NCBI RefSeq assembly: GCF_026262505.1
Contig: NC_067203.1
Location: forward strand, 2,480,001-2,544,000
Source of the DNA: Trichomonas vaginalis G3
Taxonomy: Eukaryota > Parabasalia > Trichomonadida > Trichomonadidae
DNA length: 64,000 nucleotides
Reading direction: 5' to 3'
How positions within the stretch are numbered: the first letter of the stretch is position 1; every line of letters starts with the position of its first letter. The translations under genes were made by a program, and so were the position numbers. Below, piece by piece: positions 27,542 to 36,544 of this stretch. The notes below the pieces were generated by a model, which was not told where the DNA came from, searched no databases, and saw only the letters and a program-made list of their open reading frames with translations.

Positions 27542-28156
27542 ATGACAAACATTGAGTTTGAAACAGTTAAAAAGATAGACAATGACACCAAATTGGTTAG
27601 AATAGGTGATTTAAACGTAAGATACTCAAAGAAATACAACAAATATTCTTTGTCAGACATTTTAACACTATCTGAAGGAAAGAAAGCACACGACTGGGTT
27701 AAAAATGCTTCTACTCAGAAAATTTTGACAAAAAATCCTGAGCTTATGATATCGGTAAGATTCTATGGAACAAGAGCATATCTTATAGACAAAAGTCTTA
27801 TACCAGTAGTTTTGTTCTGGATTGACCCAGTTGTTGGATATAATTTCATAACATATGGTTCATTCGATACGGAACGTTGCAGTGAAGGCTTACTTTACAT
27901 CGTTCAGAAACCGAAGGACTTCAATACAAAAAGATATAAGATAGGAAGAACATATAATATAACTCAAAGATATGACAGTACAGTCAATAGAGTCAAGGTT
28001 GTGTTCGTTAACGATATGAGAGCTGCTGAAACAGAACTACTCGAAAAGTTTGAGAAAATGTATGGTGCTCCCACGAAAGGTAAAGAAACGTTTGAAGTAG
28101 ATGAGATAGATAAAGCTATAAAATTATTTGACGAAGTTGCTGAAAAATACATGTAA
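27542..28156 (+). CDS. KilA-N-like plus GIY-YIG (T5orf172-type) fusion protein
   Basis: The product is 204 residues. Residues about 28-105 fit a KilA-N-like domain (KYNKYSLSDILTLS, YGTRAYLIDKSLIPVV). Residues about 115-190 begin GLLYIVQKP and continue with YKIGRT and AAETELLEKFE, the pattern of T5orf172/GIY-YIG-related domains found next to KilA-N in phages and large DNA viruses. Such fusions may bind and nick DNA, but a complete catalytic set cannot be confirmed by eye. Its last codons (DEVAEKYM) are duplicated at the end of the next gene. Expressed from a TGTAAGAACAG leader. Confidence 0.7.
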   Translation: MTNIEFETVKKIDNDTKLVRIGDLNVRYSKKYNKYSLSDILTLSEGKKAHDWVKNASTQKILTKNPELMISVRFYGTRAYLIDKSLIPVVLFWIDPVVGYNFITYGSFDTERCSEGLLYIVQKPKDFNTKRYKIGRTYNITQRYDSTVNRVKVVFVNDMRAAETELLEKFEKMYGAPTKGKETFEVDEIDKAIKLFDEVAEKYM

Positions 28157-28243
28157 AGCGTTTATTTTTGGTCTTTTGTGAAAGTCAGGAAATAACGCTA
28201 ATTTTTTATAAAATATTTTTTTATTTTGTATGTAAAGACAGAA

Positions 28244-28633
28244 ATGACAACAACAGAGAACACAACAACTGCTATCGTTCATGAAGCCATAAATGAAGAA
28301 TACGAGTACATACAATATAACAAACAACTCCGTCTCATTCGTTCGGTCAAAGATGACATGTACCAAATGCAAAGTATTTTGACAGCATGTTTTGCTCCAG
28401 ACACTAAGAAACCACAAGACTGGTTTGAATTAAATAGCACTCATGAACTTTTGAGTGAGTTCGAACATGTAGAACTTAAAAAGATGTACCAAGACAGACA
28501 AAACTTACCATTGCATCTAAAAGGTATATATGTTCATAAGTTCCTAGTTAGTTCAATAGCAATGTGGGCTTCTCCTCGTTATGCATGGTATATTTACAGA
28601 CTTCTTGACGAAGTTGCTGAAAAATACATGTAA
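28244..28633 (+). CDS. Short KilA-N protein with chimeric C-terminus
   Basis: From MTTTENTTT (leader TGTAAAGACAGAA) the product is 129 residues. It matches the N-terminal half of the next gene, including the KilA-N core YVHKFLVSSIAMWASPRY, but then ends in DEVAEKYM, the end of the preceding GIY-YIG gene. A tandem duplication of about 480 bp, with joints in GACGAAGTT-like sequence, explains this. It lacks the in-frame palindrome of the next gene. A truncated DNA-binding protein could act as a competitor, which is inference. Confidence 0.6.
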   Translation: MTTTENTTTAIVHEAINEEYEYIQYNKQLRLIRSVKDDMYQMQSILTACFAPDTKKPQDWFELNSTHELLSEFEHVELKKMYQDRQNLPLHLKGIYVHKFLVSSIAMWASPRYAWYIYRLLDEVAEKYM

Positions 28634-28716
28634 AGCGTTTATTTTTGGTCTTTTGTGAAAATAAAAAAATAACGCTAATTTTTTATAAAATATTTTTTTG
28701 TATGTAAAGACCAGAT

Positions 28717-29544
28717 ATGACAACAACAGAGAACACAACAACTGCTATCGTTCATGAAGCCATAAGTGAAGAATACGAGTACATACAATATAACAAACAG
28801 TTACGTCTCATTCGTTCGGTCAAAGACGATATGTACCAAATGCAAAGTATTTTGACAGCTCTTCGTTCTACAAAGCAAGCATATCATTGGTTTGAAAACC
28901 AGCAGGCAAAAGAACTTTTAGAAGAATTTCCTCATATGTTTGCGTTCCTCGGAAAACCGAGGAACGAGATTCCGTACGAAAATCGTAAAAATTTGCCAAA
29001 TAGTTTGAAAGGATATTATGTTCATAGACTTTTAGTAAATGCTGTAGCAATGTGGGCTTCACCTCGTTACGCTTGTTATATTTTCATGATGTTAGATGAA
29101 ATTCATAGACAAGAACGTGAAGAGATGGAAAAGAAACTTCAAGCAAAAGATGAAGTCATTGAAGCAAAAGACAAAAGCATTCAGAAAAGAATACCACGTT
29201 CGGTACCAAAAGGAAAGGAAAAGAACTATAAGTATATGATTTATACTGAAGAGATGGAAAATGAAGAAGACAGAGATATGGTTATGTTGCATTTAGTCAG
29301 AAGAAACAACAAAAGCTTTTACGACCTTGCTAAGATTTACAAATCTGACAGAAATTGGTTCTATCGCGAAAACTTACCGATTTCAATGACCCCAAATGAA
29401 GATGTGAAACAAATAGTTCAAGATACGTTACCTCAAACACACTATGATATTAAAGGTTGTACAATACTGACCTTCAAAGAAGATTTGCCATTGTTAAAGG
29501 AAAAAATAACAGAGTATTTTGACAACTTCAAACAAGTAGGGTAG
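28717..29544 (+). CDS. KilA-N protein with viral C-terminal domain
   Basis: The product is 275 residues. The KilA-N domain covers about residues 20-130 (YVHRLLVNAVAMWASPRY near 107). A short coil follows at 130-160, and the C-terminal 110 residues (YKYMIYTEEME, HLVRRNNKSFYDLAKIY, RENLPISMTPNEDV) resemble the C-terminal domain found after KilA-N in iridovirus-type proteins (DUF3627-like). A palindrome at 28943-28966 encodes an in-frame insertion (near FLGKPRN) at the same place as the insertion in the 24949 gene. Leader TGTAAAGACCAG. Confidence 0.7.
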   Translation: MTTTENTTTAIVHEAISEEYEYIQYNKQLRLIRSVKDDMYQMQSILTALRSTKQAYHWFENQQAKELLEEFPHMFAFLGKPRNEIPYENRKNLPNSLKGYYVHRLLVNAVAMWASPRYACYIFMMLDEIHRQEREEMEKKLQAKDEVIEAKDKSIQKRIPRSVPKGKEKNYKYMIYTEEMENEEDRDMVMLHLVRRNNKSFYDLAKIYKSDRNWFYRENLPISMTPNEDVKQIVQDTLPQTHYDIKGCTILTFKEDLPLLKEKITEYFDNFKQVG

Positions 29545-30053
29545 ATGAGCCATTTATTTTTCAAGCTTGACACCAAAGATGGCTCAGGTAGCTCTAGATG
29601 GTAAATTGTCTTGTCAAATCCTTCTGGTATTCCGAGTCCTTCCATCCGACATTCCGAGTCCTTCCATCCGACATTCCAAGTCCTTCCTTCCAACATTCCA
29701 AGTCCTTCCTTCCAACATTCCGAGTCCTTCCTTCCAACAAGAAAAAAATTTCCCGACAACTGGAAAAAAATTTCCTGACAACTGGAAAAAAATTTCCTGT
29801 TGTTCGTCCGTAAACCATTCAAATTTTCGAAAATTGAGAACTTTTTGGTCGAACGACAGAAAAAGTTTTTCCTTCCGACAGAAAAAATTTTTCCTTCCGA
29901 CAGGAAAAAAATTTCCCGACAACTGGAAGAACTCTTCCTTCCGACAGGACACAAACAGATGACTGACGTTCCTCTTCCTGAATGCCTTCCAAAGCCAGAA
30001 GAACCGACAGCCCCAGCACCACAACAGACTTACTAAGACTAAACTCTTTATTT
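29545..30053. repeat. Tandem-repeat region between KilA-N and ATPase genes
   Basis: Five 22-bp units (ATTCCGAGTCCTTCCATCCGAC type) start at 29629, 29651, 29673, 29695 and 29717. Three 21-22-bp AAAAAAATTTCCYGACAACT units follow from 29741. Between 29860 and 29950 a TTTTTCCTTCCGACAGAAA unit repeats. Several frames stay open through it, but unit lengths are not multiples of three, so coding is doubtful. A frame ending in a short proline-rich tail stops at 30036. The same region is inverted at 42960-43460. Confidence 0.75.
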
Positions 30054-30926
30054 TTATTGACTTTTTACAATTTGAACTTTGTTCGCGTAGATGTGAATTC
30101 TGAAAGAAGTATGAGGGTCTTGTATGACTTTGTACTTCTCCCATAGTTCATGTCTGTCAAACTTACCTGCCATGGACTCTTTCATAAGTTCCATGAAATC
30201 GTCTTCGGACAATCCGGGGAAAAGTATAATGTCAGTAAGTATTCTTTTAACATCCTTACTTAAACTCTTTGCTGTCTGTACACATATTACGACTGAGATG
30301 TTAAAGTGTCTGAGCTTCTTAAGAATTCGACACATATCTTGTTCTCTGTTCTTTAACAAAGGATGAGAAGCAAAGTCATCTAAGATAAGAAGACACCTAT
30401 GAGGGTATGTCTTCCAATCGTAAGATTGCAATTTCTTCGAAATGTATTCTATCTCTTTCTGTTTGTTTCTGAAGTGTTTCTTCTCTAATATTCTCTGCAT
30501 TTCCTCATTTGGGTCTTTAAACTTAGAATTTATATACTCATTTATAGCATTGTACTTCAAAACCCTTCTTTGGTACTTCTTTATCCAATCTAACAACTCA
30601 GTATCCTTTATACATACTAACTTAGACTTCTTTATAATATCTTTGAACGAATTGACGGTTTGGTCAAATTGACCAGAAGTACTACAAATAACAACTAACT
30701 CATAGAATGGGTTCTTCTCATCTAGTTCTTGTTGTTGTGCAGCCATTTTAAGATAAGTGAAAGTCTTACCCGACCCAGGTGGTGCAATTAGACCTGTTAT
30801 ACCATTCTGAGCAAATAAGAACTTGTCATGTATAGGCTTTATCTGAGCATTTTCTAACTTCCTCTTGTTCTTCTTCAAAACATTCTCAAATTTCTTGTCA
30901 ATGTCAGCAAACTTTTTTTCTAACAT
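30054..30926 (-). CDS. Genome-packaging ATPase (FtsK/HerA, A32-like)
   Basis: The product is 290 residues from the ATG at 30926; a longer upstream reading would overlap the divergent gene and is not conserved. Walker A is GLIAPPGSGKT (about residue 37) and Walker B is CLLILDDFAS (about 190), followed by a sensor-like VVICVQTAKS. This matches the packaging ATPases of Polintons and large DNA viruses, which drive DNA into the capsid. It lies divergent from the 30963 gene with a 36-bp AT-rich spacer. Confidence 0.85.
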   Translation of the reverse strand: MLEKKFADIDKKFENVLKKNKRKLENAQIKPIHDKFLFAQNGITGLIAPPGSGKTFTYLKMAAQQQELDEKNPFYELVVICSTSGQFDQTVNSFKDIIKKSKLVCIKDTELLDWIKKYQRRVLKYNAINEYINSKFKDPNEEMQRILEKKHFRNKQKEIEYISKKLQSYDWKTYPHRCLLILDDFASHPLLKNREQDMCRILKKLRHFNISVVICVQTAKSLSKDVKRILTDIILFPGLSEDDFMELMKESMAGKFDRHELWEKYKVIQDPHTSFRIHIYANKVQIVKSQ

Positions 30927-30962
30927 ATTTTTAGAAAAATTAAAATTTTTATCTTTTTGAAA

Positions 30963-31418
30963 ATGTCTAGCGATTTCGCTATCTATATTCGAGACAAACT
31001 TTTCGACTCTAAAACTTCTGTCGACCATAAAATCTTACATAGTGTAAACAAGAAAGGTGAATTTGTTCTAAAGTTCTGTTTCTGGGAATATGACAAGAAC
31101 CATAAAACATTAGGCAGAGAAGTCTTAAAATTTGTCAATGACAGACTTGTTGACAGAGATGACGCCGATTGGAAAGATGAAGTCCAACAAAAGTTCTTAG
31201 AATGCAAAGAAGGCACATGCGCTGTTCTTGAAGATGAAATAGAAAACAGAATAGATGAGCTATTAAAGGACAAAGAACTTTTACATAAATATGGTTGCGC
31301 CAAATTTGACATAACTCCACCAGAGAAGAAGAAGAAGAGAGAGAAGAAAGAAAAGAAAGTAGAAGAAGAGAAGAAAGAGCCAGAGCCAGAGCCAGAGAAG
31401 GTGAGATATGACATGTAA
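30963..31418 (+). CDS. Hypothetical protein with Lys/Glu tail
   Basis: The product is 151 residues. The first 110 look folded (MSSDFAIYIRDKLFDSK; FVLKFCFWEYDKNHKT). The rest is a KKKKREKKEKK and EPEPEPE tract. It has divergent neighbours ATPase and, convergent, the 31435 gene. Family not recognised; a small DNA-associated protein is possible from its charge pattern. Confidence 0.55.
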   Translation: MSSDFAIYIRDKLFDSKTSVDHKILHSVNKKGEFVLKFCFWEYDKNHKTLGREVLKFVNDRLVDRDDADWKDEVQQKFLECKEGTCAVLEDEIENRIDELLKDKELLHKYGCAKFDITPPEKKKKREKKEKKVEEEKKEPEPEPEKVRYDM

Positions 31419-31434
31419 AAATAAAATTTTATTT

Positions 31435-31854
31435 TTAGAACATTTCTGGGTCAATGTCAATGTTCTCTTCCTCTTTAGGGGCAAACACTGGCTTAGACTC
31501 TAAAATCTTTTTACCCAATTTACCTTGAACTTCAACTATCTTAGACTCATAATATTCATAGTCGTCTGCTTTCTTTGGTTCATAAGGTATAACAAGTTTG
31601 TATGCTTTGCCTTCTTCGAGTTTTGAGAACTTTCTGTCAAAATTTTCTTTGACTGCTAACAAACCTTCTATGTCTAAGTCTTCAAAAGTTGCACCACTTT
31701 TTCTAACAACAGCAAACTTAACCGGTTCGATGTTCCAAACTTTGTCAAATGTAGACTTTTCAAAATGGTAGAAGTAAACATTCAAATAAGCGAATGGAGC
31801 TAACTTATCTTTGACTTCTGTCATGTACTTATTTACTGAGATGAATTTCGTCAT
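31435..31854 (-). CDS. Hypothetical 139-residue replication-cluster protein
   Basis: Starts MTKFISVNKYMTEVK after TTTTTATCCGATAGAAAAG and ends in acidic PEEENIDIDPEMF-like sequence. The body alternates hydrophobic and charged residues, compatible with a small beta-barrel. An acidic tail on a small beta protein next to a helicase would fit a single-stranded-DNA-binding protein, but no signature proves it. It lies just after the helicase on the same strand. Confidence 0.5.
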   Translation of the reverse strand: MTKFISVNKYMTEVKDKLAPFAYLNVYFYHFEKSTFDKVWNIEPVKFAVVRKSGATFEDLDIEGLLAVKENFDRKFSKLEEGKAYKLVIPYEPKKADDYEYYESKIVEVQGKLGKKILESKPVFAPKEEENIDIDPEMF

Positions 31855-31889
31855 CTTTTCTATCGGATAAAAAAATATTTTTTTAAAAT

Positions 31890-32508
31890 TTACTCAGAAA
31901 AATTTTTCTTTGTATATACGCCGTTCTGAACATCTAAAAGACTTTTGACATTTGCCAAGAATGTACGTTTAGAAGCTGCCATATAACCATACTCTTGACA
32001 ATATTGTTTATATGAATCGTACAATGACCTTTCATCTAAACACTCAAAGTTAGTCTCATCTATAAACAGTTCATATACACTCTTGTTTGCTTCTAACAAT
32101 GTTTGTCTTTCTTCGGTATGTGGAATTTGTCTTGGATTGAACTTAGAAATATCTAATGTCATGAAATATGAGAACAAGTGGTTGTAAAAGTCAGATGTCA
32201 AAGTTTCTGCTAAGTCGTCAAAATATTCTGTATCTTGCATATGAGCTTCTGACGTTCTGACAACTACATATCTTCTGTCAGAACTTTCTAACTTCATCGG
32301 AACAACATTGTTTGAAACCATAATGAAGTTTGCAACATTTTCACAAACTCTTTGGTCTTTATACTTTCTTTCAACAACTCCAACTTTATCTGTTATAAGA
32401 CTCTTCAAAGCATCTGAGTTCAAAACTTTTGTTGTATCTATACTTTGAAGTTCATTGCAAACTATAAGTTTCATATTCTCTATTGAGGAGTTAAACTTGC
32501 CACAGATG
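31890..32508 (-). pseudogene. SF3 helicase, C-terminal part separated by element C
   Basis: This part carries the Walker B-like segment LIVCNELQSID, motif C (FIMVSNN) and the SSDRRYVVV arginine-finger region, so it is the second half of a superfamily 3 helicase. It starts at the AGATG target duplication. The first half is at 57668-58289 on the same strand, 25 kb away. The sequence is uninterrupted to its stop, so loss of function comes from the insertion alone. Confidence 0.85.
32504..32508. repeat. Target-site duplication, left copy (AGATG)
   Basis: AGATG stands directly before the A tract of element C and again directly after its T tract at 57668-57672. The uninterrupted sequence in element C's own helicase gene has it once. 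Confidence 0.9.
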
Positions 32509-32544
<36 letters not shown>

Positions 32545-32590
32545 TAGTGGGGCTTCCAGGCACTTCGTGCCCTCTAGCCCCGAAGATGTT
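32509..32590. repeat. Left terminal inverted repeat of element C
   Basis: A 34-base A tract, GGTAGTGGGGCTTCC, the hairpin AGGCAC-TTC-GTGCCC and CCGAAGATGTTTAG. Beyond it the longer TIR of elements A and B is replaced by a methyltransferase gene fragment. Confidence 0.85.
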
Positions 32591-32632
32591 TAGAATATGA
32601 GAGAGGTCCTATAAACCGGAGAAAGTGTCATA
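32591..32632 (+). pseudogene. 42-bp fragment of the methyltransferase gene
   Basis: The 42 bases are identical to 16343-16384, inside the 3' part of the methyltransferase gene, and lie in the wrong end of the element. The right joint falls in AGTGTCATA, which is shared with the native end sequence (compare 6968-6978, reverse). Confidence 0.85.
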
Positions 32633-32659
32633 TAAACATCTGTCATTTTACTCAGAATT

Positions 32660-33300
32660 TTCATGAAATTTACACCAAAAATATATTTTAGGGTAGAAGG
32701 GTATATCTAACCTCTTTTCTAACCTCTTTTCTACCCTCTTGAATTTTCATGAAATTTACACCAAAAATATATTTTAGGGTAGAAGGGTATATCTAACCTC
32801 TTTTCTAACCTCTTTTCTACCCTCTTGAATTTTCATGAAATTTACACCAAAAATATATTTTAGGGTAGAAGGGTATATCTAACCTCTTTTCTAACCTCTT
32901 TTCTACCCTCTTGAATTTTCATGAAATTTACACCAAAAATTTTTAGGGTAGAAGGGTATATCTAACCTCTTTCTAACCTCTTTTCTACCCTCTTGAATTT
33001 TCATGAAATTTACCCCAAAAATATACTACTAGGGTCATTTACGAAGAAATCTCAACAAAGTCTTTACGATGAAGTCTTGACAAAGTCTTTACGAAGAAGT
33101 CTCAACAAAGTCTTTACGAAGAAGTCAACAAAGTCTTTACGAAGAAGTCTTAACAAAGTCTTTACGAAGAAATTCATGAAAATTCAAGAGGGTAGAAAAG
33201 AGGTTAGAAAAGAGGTTAGATATACCCTTCTACCCTAAAATATATTTTTGGGTCATTTACACTCATTTACGAAGAAATCTCAACAAAGTCTTTACGAAGA
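32660..33300 (+). repeat. Operator-like array, GGTTAG/GGGTAG type, plus 24-bp repeats
   Basis: Four direct units start at 32691, 32777, 32863 and 32946 (86 bp, the last 83). A fifth is inverted at 33190-33240. Each has GGGTAGAAGGGTATATCTAA and two CCTCTTTTCTAACC half-sites. Between them, 33039-33178 holds 24-bp TTTACGAAGAAGTCTCAACA units. The order matches the arrays in element A and near the KilA-N genes. Confidence 0.88.
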
Positions 33301-33348
33301 AGTCACAATAAAACATCTGTCAAAAACCGCTTTTTAACTTCACTTAAA

Positions 33349-36300
33349 ATGCCACGTAAGCTACGTAAGAATATACGTAAGAGGAAGGGAGCATTGAAAC
33401 ATCCAAAAGTAAAACTGACACCACAACAACAGTTGCAACAACAAATGCTGAATGACCCCACTATGTTGCAACAAATGTCAAGCAATCCTATGCTTTTAAA
33501 CCGAGTTACTGGTGCACAGAGTGGAGGTTTAAGAGCGGCACTTTTAGCGAAAATGGCAGGCTATGGTGGAGCTGCAGACGGAACAGCCTATAACCCTCAA
33601 AGTCAAATGAATTTGAGTTCACTCAAAAATCAAATAACAGATGTCAAAAAGTCAAACATAGACATACAGAAGCAAATAAGTGAAAACGAAAAGAAACTAG
33701 AATATGACAGACACAAAGAAACTCAATGAGTTAAACGTAGAGAAAAAGAAGAAAGAAGAACAACTGAAAGAACTAAGTACAGAGGAATATGCGAAAAAAG
33801 TGTCAGAAAAAGCAGCAGAAGTAGCAAAAATGGAACAAGATGTTATAAATTTGAAAAAACCATACTACTCAATATAAAGTACTGGAAGATGAAGAAATAA
33901 AACAAAAGCCCTGAAGACATATATGGATAGCGATGAGTATAAAAAAGAAGTTGAAGCAAATGTAAAGGCAGAAAAATTTTACAGTTGCAAAAACCAAACC
34001 GTACAGTATGAAAACTTAGCACAAGAAAGTAAAAATAACGACGCGGCTATGCAAAAGCAATGAAAAGCGCAGAATATATAAAAGCTAACAATGACTGTTA
34101 GATGCCCAAGCCAACGCTAAAGCAGCCCAACTCATAGGGTCAATAAGGACAAAAATACAAGCGGATGAAGACAGTTAAATGAAGCTTTAACGAATGCTGA
34201 CTTTAAGAACGCCTTCGAAGCTCTTCATAGTAAGGTGAAACAAGTGAACGACTTCTATCTGGAAAGAAACTGAAGTCTGAAGGTTTCGACAAAGAGTTAA
34301 AAGAAGTAGCACAAAATATGACGAAAATAACAGATGCAGCAACGAGACAGGCAGTTCAAAGTGCCTATGACGCCGTTAGAGCAACTGTTGTGGAAAGTCA
34401 AGAAAAAGAGTTACAACAGACCAAAACAGACCTAGTAAATGCTTTCTTAAAAACGAAAAGTCAGGTAGACACTATGCTGCAGATGGAACATATGTGCCAG
34501 CTGTGGGAACTTATATACTAGCTAGTGGAACTTATATACACCAAACCCTCCAGAGAAGCACCTGCACCAGGACTACCTAACACATTTACATCGTCACATG
34601 GACACAGACACAGGCATGCACCAAAACAACAACAACAACCAACAGTTCAAAACCCTGCACAACAACCACCTCCACAACCAGAGCAAGGACATAAAAGAAG
34701 TAGAGAACAAGGAAACCAAGAATTCTTAAAAATGCTTAAAGAAGAGTGTGGTTTCCCAGATACTGTTGACTTTAGTGACAGATATAAAGAAGCTATTGGA
34801 AAGTTCAAGGATGGAAATACTGACCCGAACCTATTTAGCTTTATGGCTCAGCACCAAAACGGATATAATCTCAAACCTGGAAAATACAAGCTCGCTAAGG
34901 GATATGATTTAATAGCATATCATCCAAATGACATGGATGAATTTACTCCGAGATATTTGATGTCAGAGCTAAATGACAATTCAACTTTCGTCATGAAACG
35001 CGTAAAAAATAGAGACGGAACGAAAGAACAAAAGCTTATGAATGCGGATGACGTAGATAGGGAAATTGTTAAAAACGGTCTCGGAATATATGAAATGCCA
35101 GCAGATGAGGTACAAGAAACTCCACAGGAAGAAATAGTTCAGATACAACCAGACATGGAAGAAATAGTTCAGCAACAACAGCTAGAGAGCCTGAAGGAAA
35201 CGAACAAGTCACTCCTTTGGAAACTAACTTCACAGAACTAGATGAAGATTTGGAACAGCCGAAAAATCTTGACCCTCAACAAGAGTATGCGGAGAATATG
35301 GAAATTTCCAAGAGTCTAAAAAAAATTCGGCTGACATAGTAGAAGAATATCGAAAAATGTTTGCCGACATACAAAAGACTCCAGCACCAGATGAAAATAT
35401 TCAGCATAGAATGGAAGAACTGAAAAAAAATGTACACAAATACAACAACCTTTTTACTTACGAGCATTTAACGTTCAATCTTTCGGATGAACTCGGTGAA
35501 GATAAAAGGTTAAATTTCAAGAAAACATATAGAAATGAAACATTGTTTAAAGTTCATTCAGAACCTAACCAAGATGGAAACAAACCTACTTTTTTTCTGC
35601 AGACGATGGAACTACAATGAGATGGGGTCATAAAGCTAACCCGGATAGGTGGTTCATAAACTTACAACCCAATTCCAAGAAGTTGTAGACGCAATGGAAG
35701 TCAATGGTGAACCAGATATAGCTGGTATTTCAGCGCGGCTTTAATGCCATTGAAAGATATGAAAGATGCAGATATTTTGAACCAGTATGAAATGAACATG
35801 GCTGATGGAAATATAACACCTGACGTTCTAGAACATTTATCTCAAAGAACTACAACAGAACCATAGAGATGGTATATTTGGTGAAGAGTTAGAAAGAAAG
35901 TTATGGACAGAGAAGGAAGAGAACCTATTGTACATGACCTTGCAAACGAAAGTTTACAAAATGTCATAAAAACTTACTTTGCAGACAATGAACCGAGAAG
36001 GATGAATATTTAAAGAAAACTCAAATGGACAGTACCAAATGAAATGTTAGTATTGAAAAACATGTTCCTTGACAAATAAAACCAACTACAGAAATAAACG
36101 ACGCAAGACTGAAAGATTGGGTAGAAGCTTTTCCCATTCACAAAAGATATAGTTGGTAACATGGAAAGAAAACCAGAATGGCTACAAAAACATATATTTG
36201 GAAACGAGCATATTCCATATGGACAGGCACTGTTTGAAGAGCTTGAACCGGAAACTCAGGAAAGAGCATGCAAACAATACGCGAAGCAAATACAGACTAT

Positions 36301-36512
36301 GACAAACTCTTTCTAGGATATAGGTTACCTGAGATGGGCGACCAGAGCCAAAAAGGCAAAAAGGACATGGGAAATTTGCAACATACTAGATGAACATAAT
36401 GCAAAGATGCAACAACTTCAAGCAGAGGGCAATGAAGGAAAAAGAAGAGTTAAAAAACTCAGTCAGGAAGAAAGTAAAGCTTGGTCCACGTGGGTTCTAT
36501 TATGACATATAA
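33349..36512 (+). pseudogene. Large coiled-coil protein, heavily frameshifted copy
   Basis: The start (MPRKLRKNIRKRKG) and end (GFYYDI) match the 3550-6931 gene. Frames break near 33729, 33850-34250, 34480, 35200, 35600, 35760, 35880, 36000, 36080 and 36270, mostly by single missing or extra bases at places where the other copies are intact. It lies one short leader away from the capsid gene. Confidence 0.7.
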
Positions 36513-36544
36513 ATCCAACTATTCTATATTTTTACTCATATGAA

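Noticed and set aside
29567-29962. Long open frames over the repeat block between the KilA-N and ATPase genes
   Set aside because: Several overlapping frames on both strands are open at once, the repeat unit is not a multiple of three, and no leader motif precedes any start; I list the region as a repeat, not a gene.
30927-31028. Longer N-terminus for the packaging ATPase
   Set aside because: The extension overlaps the divergent 30963 gene and is not kept in frame in element C; the ATG at 30926 has a proper AT-rich leader.
31435-31854. Single-stranded-DNA-binding protein
   Set aside because: Acidic tail and position fit, but no OB-fold signature can be shown by eye, so I left the product unnamed.
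25640-33240. CRISPR array
   Set aside because: Units contain internal palindromes and near-identical spacers, occur in several places within transposons, and no cas-like gene is present.
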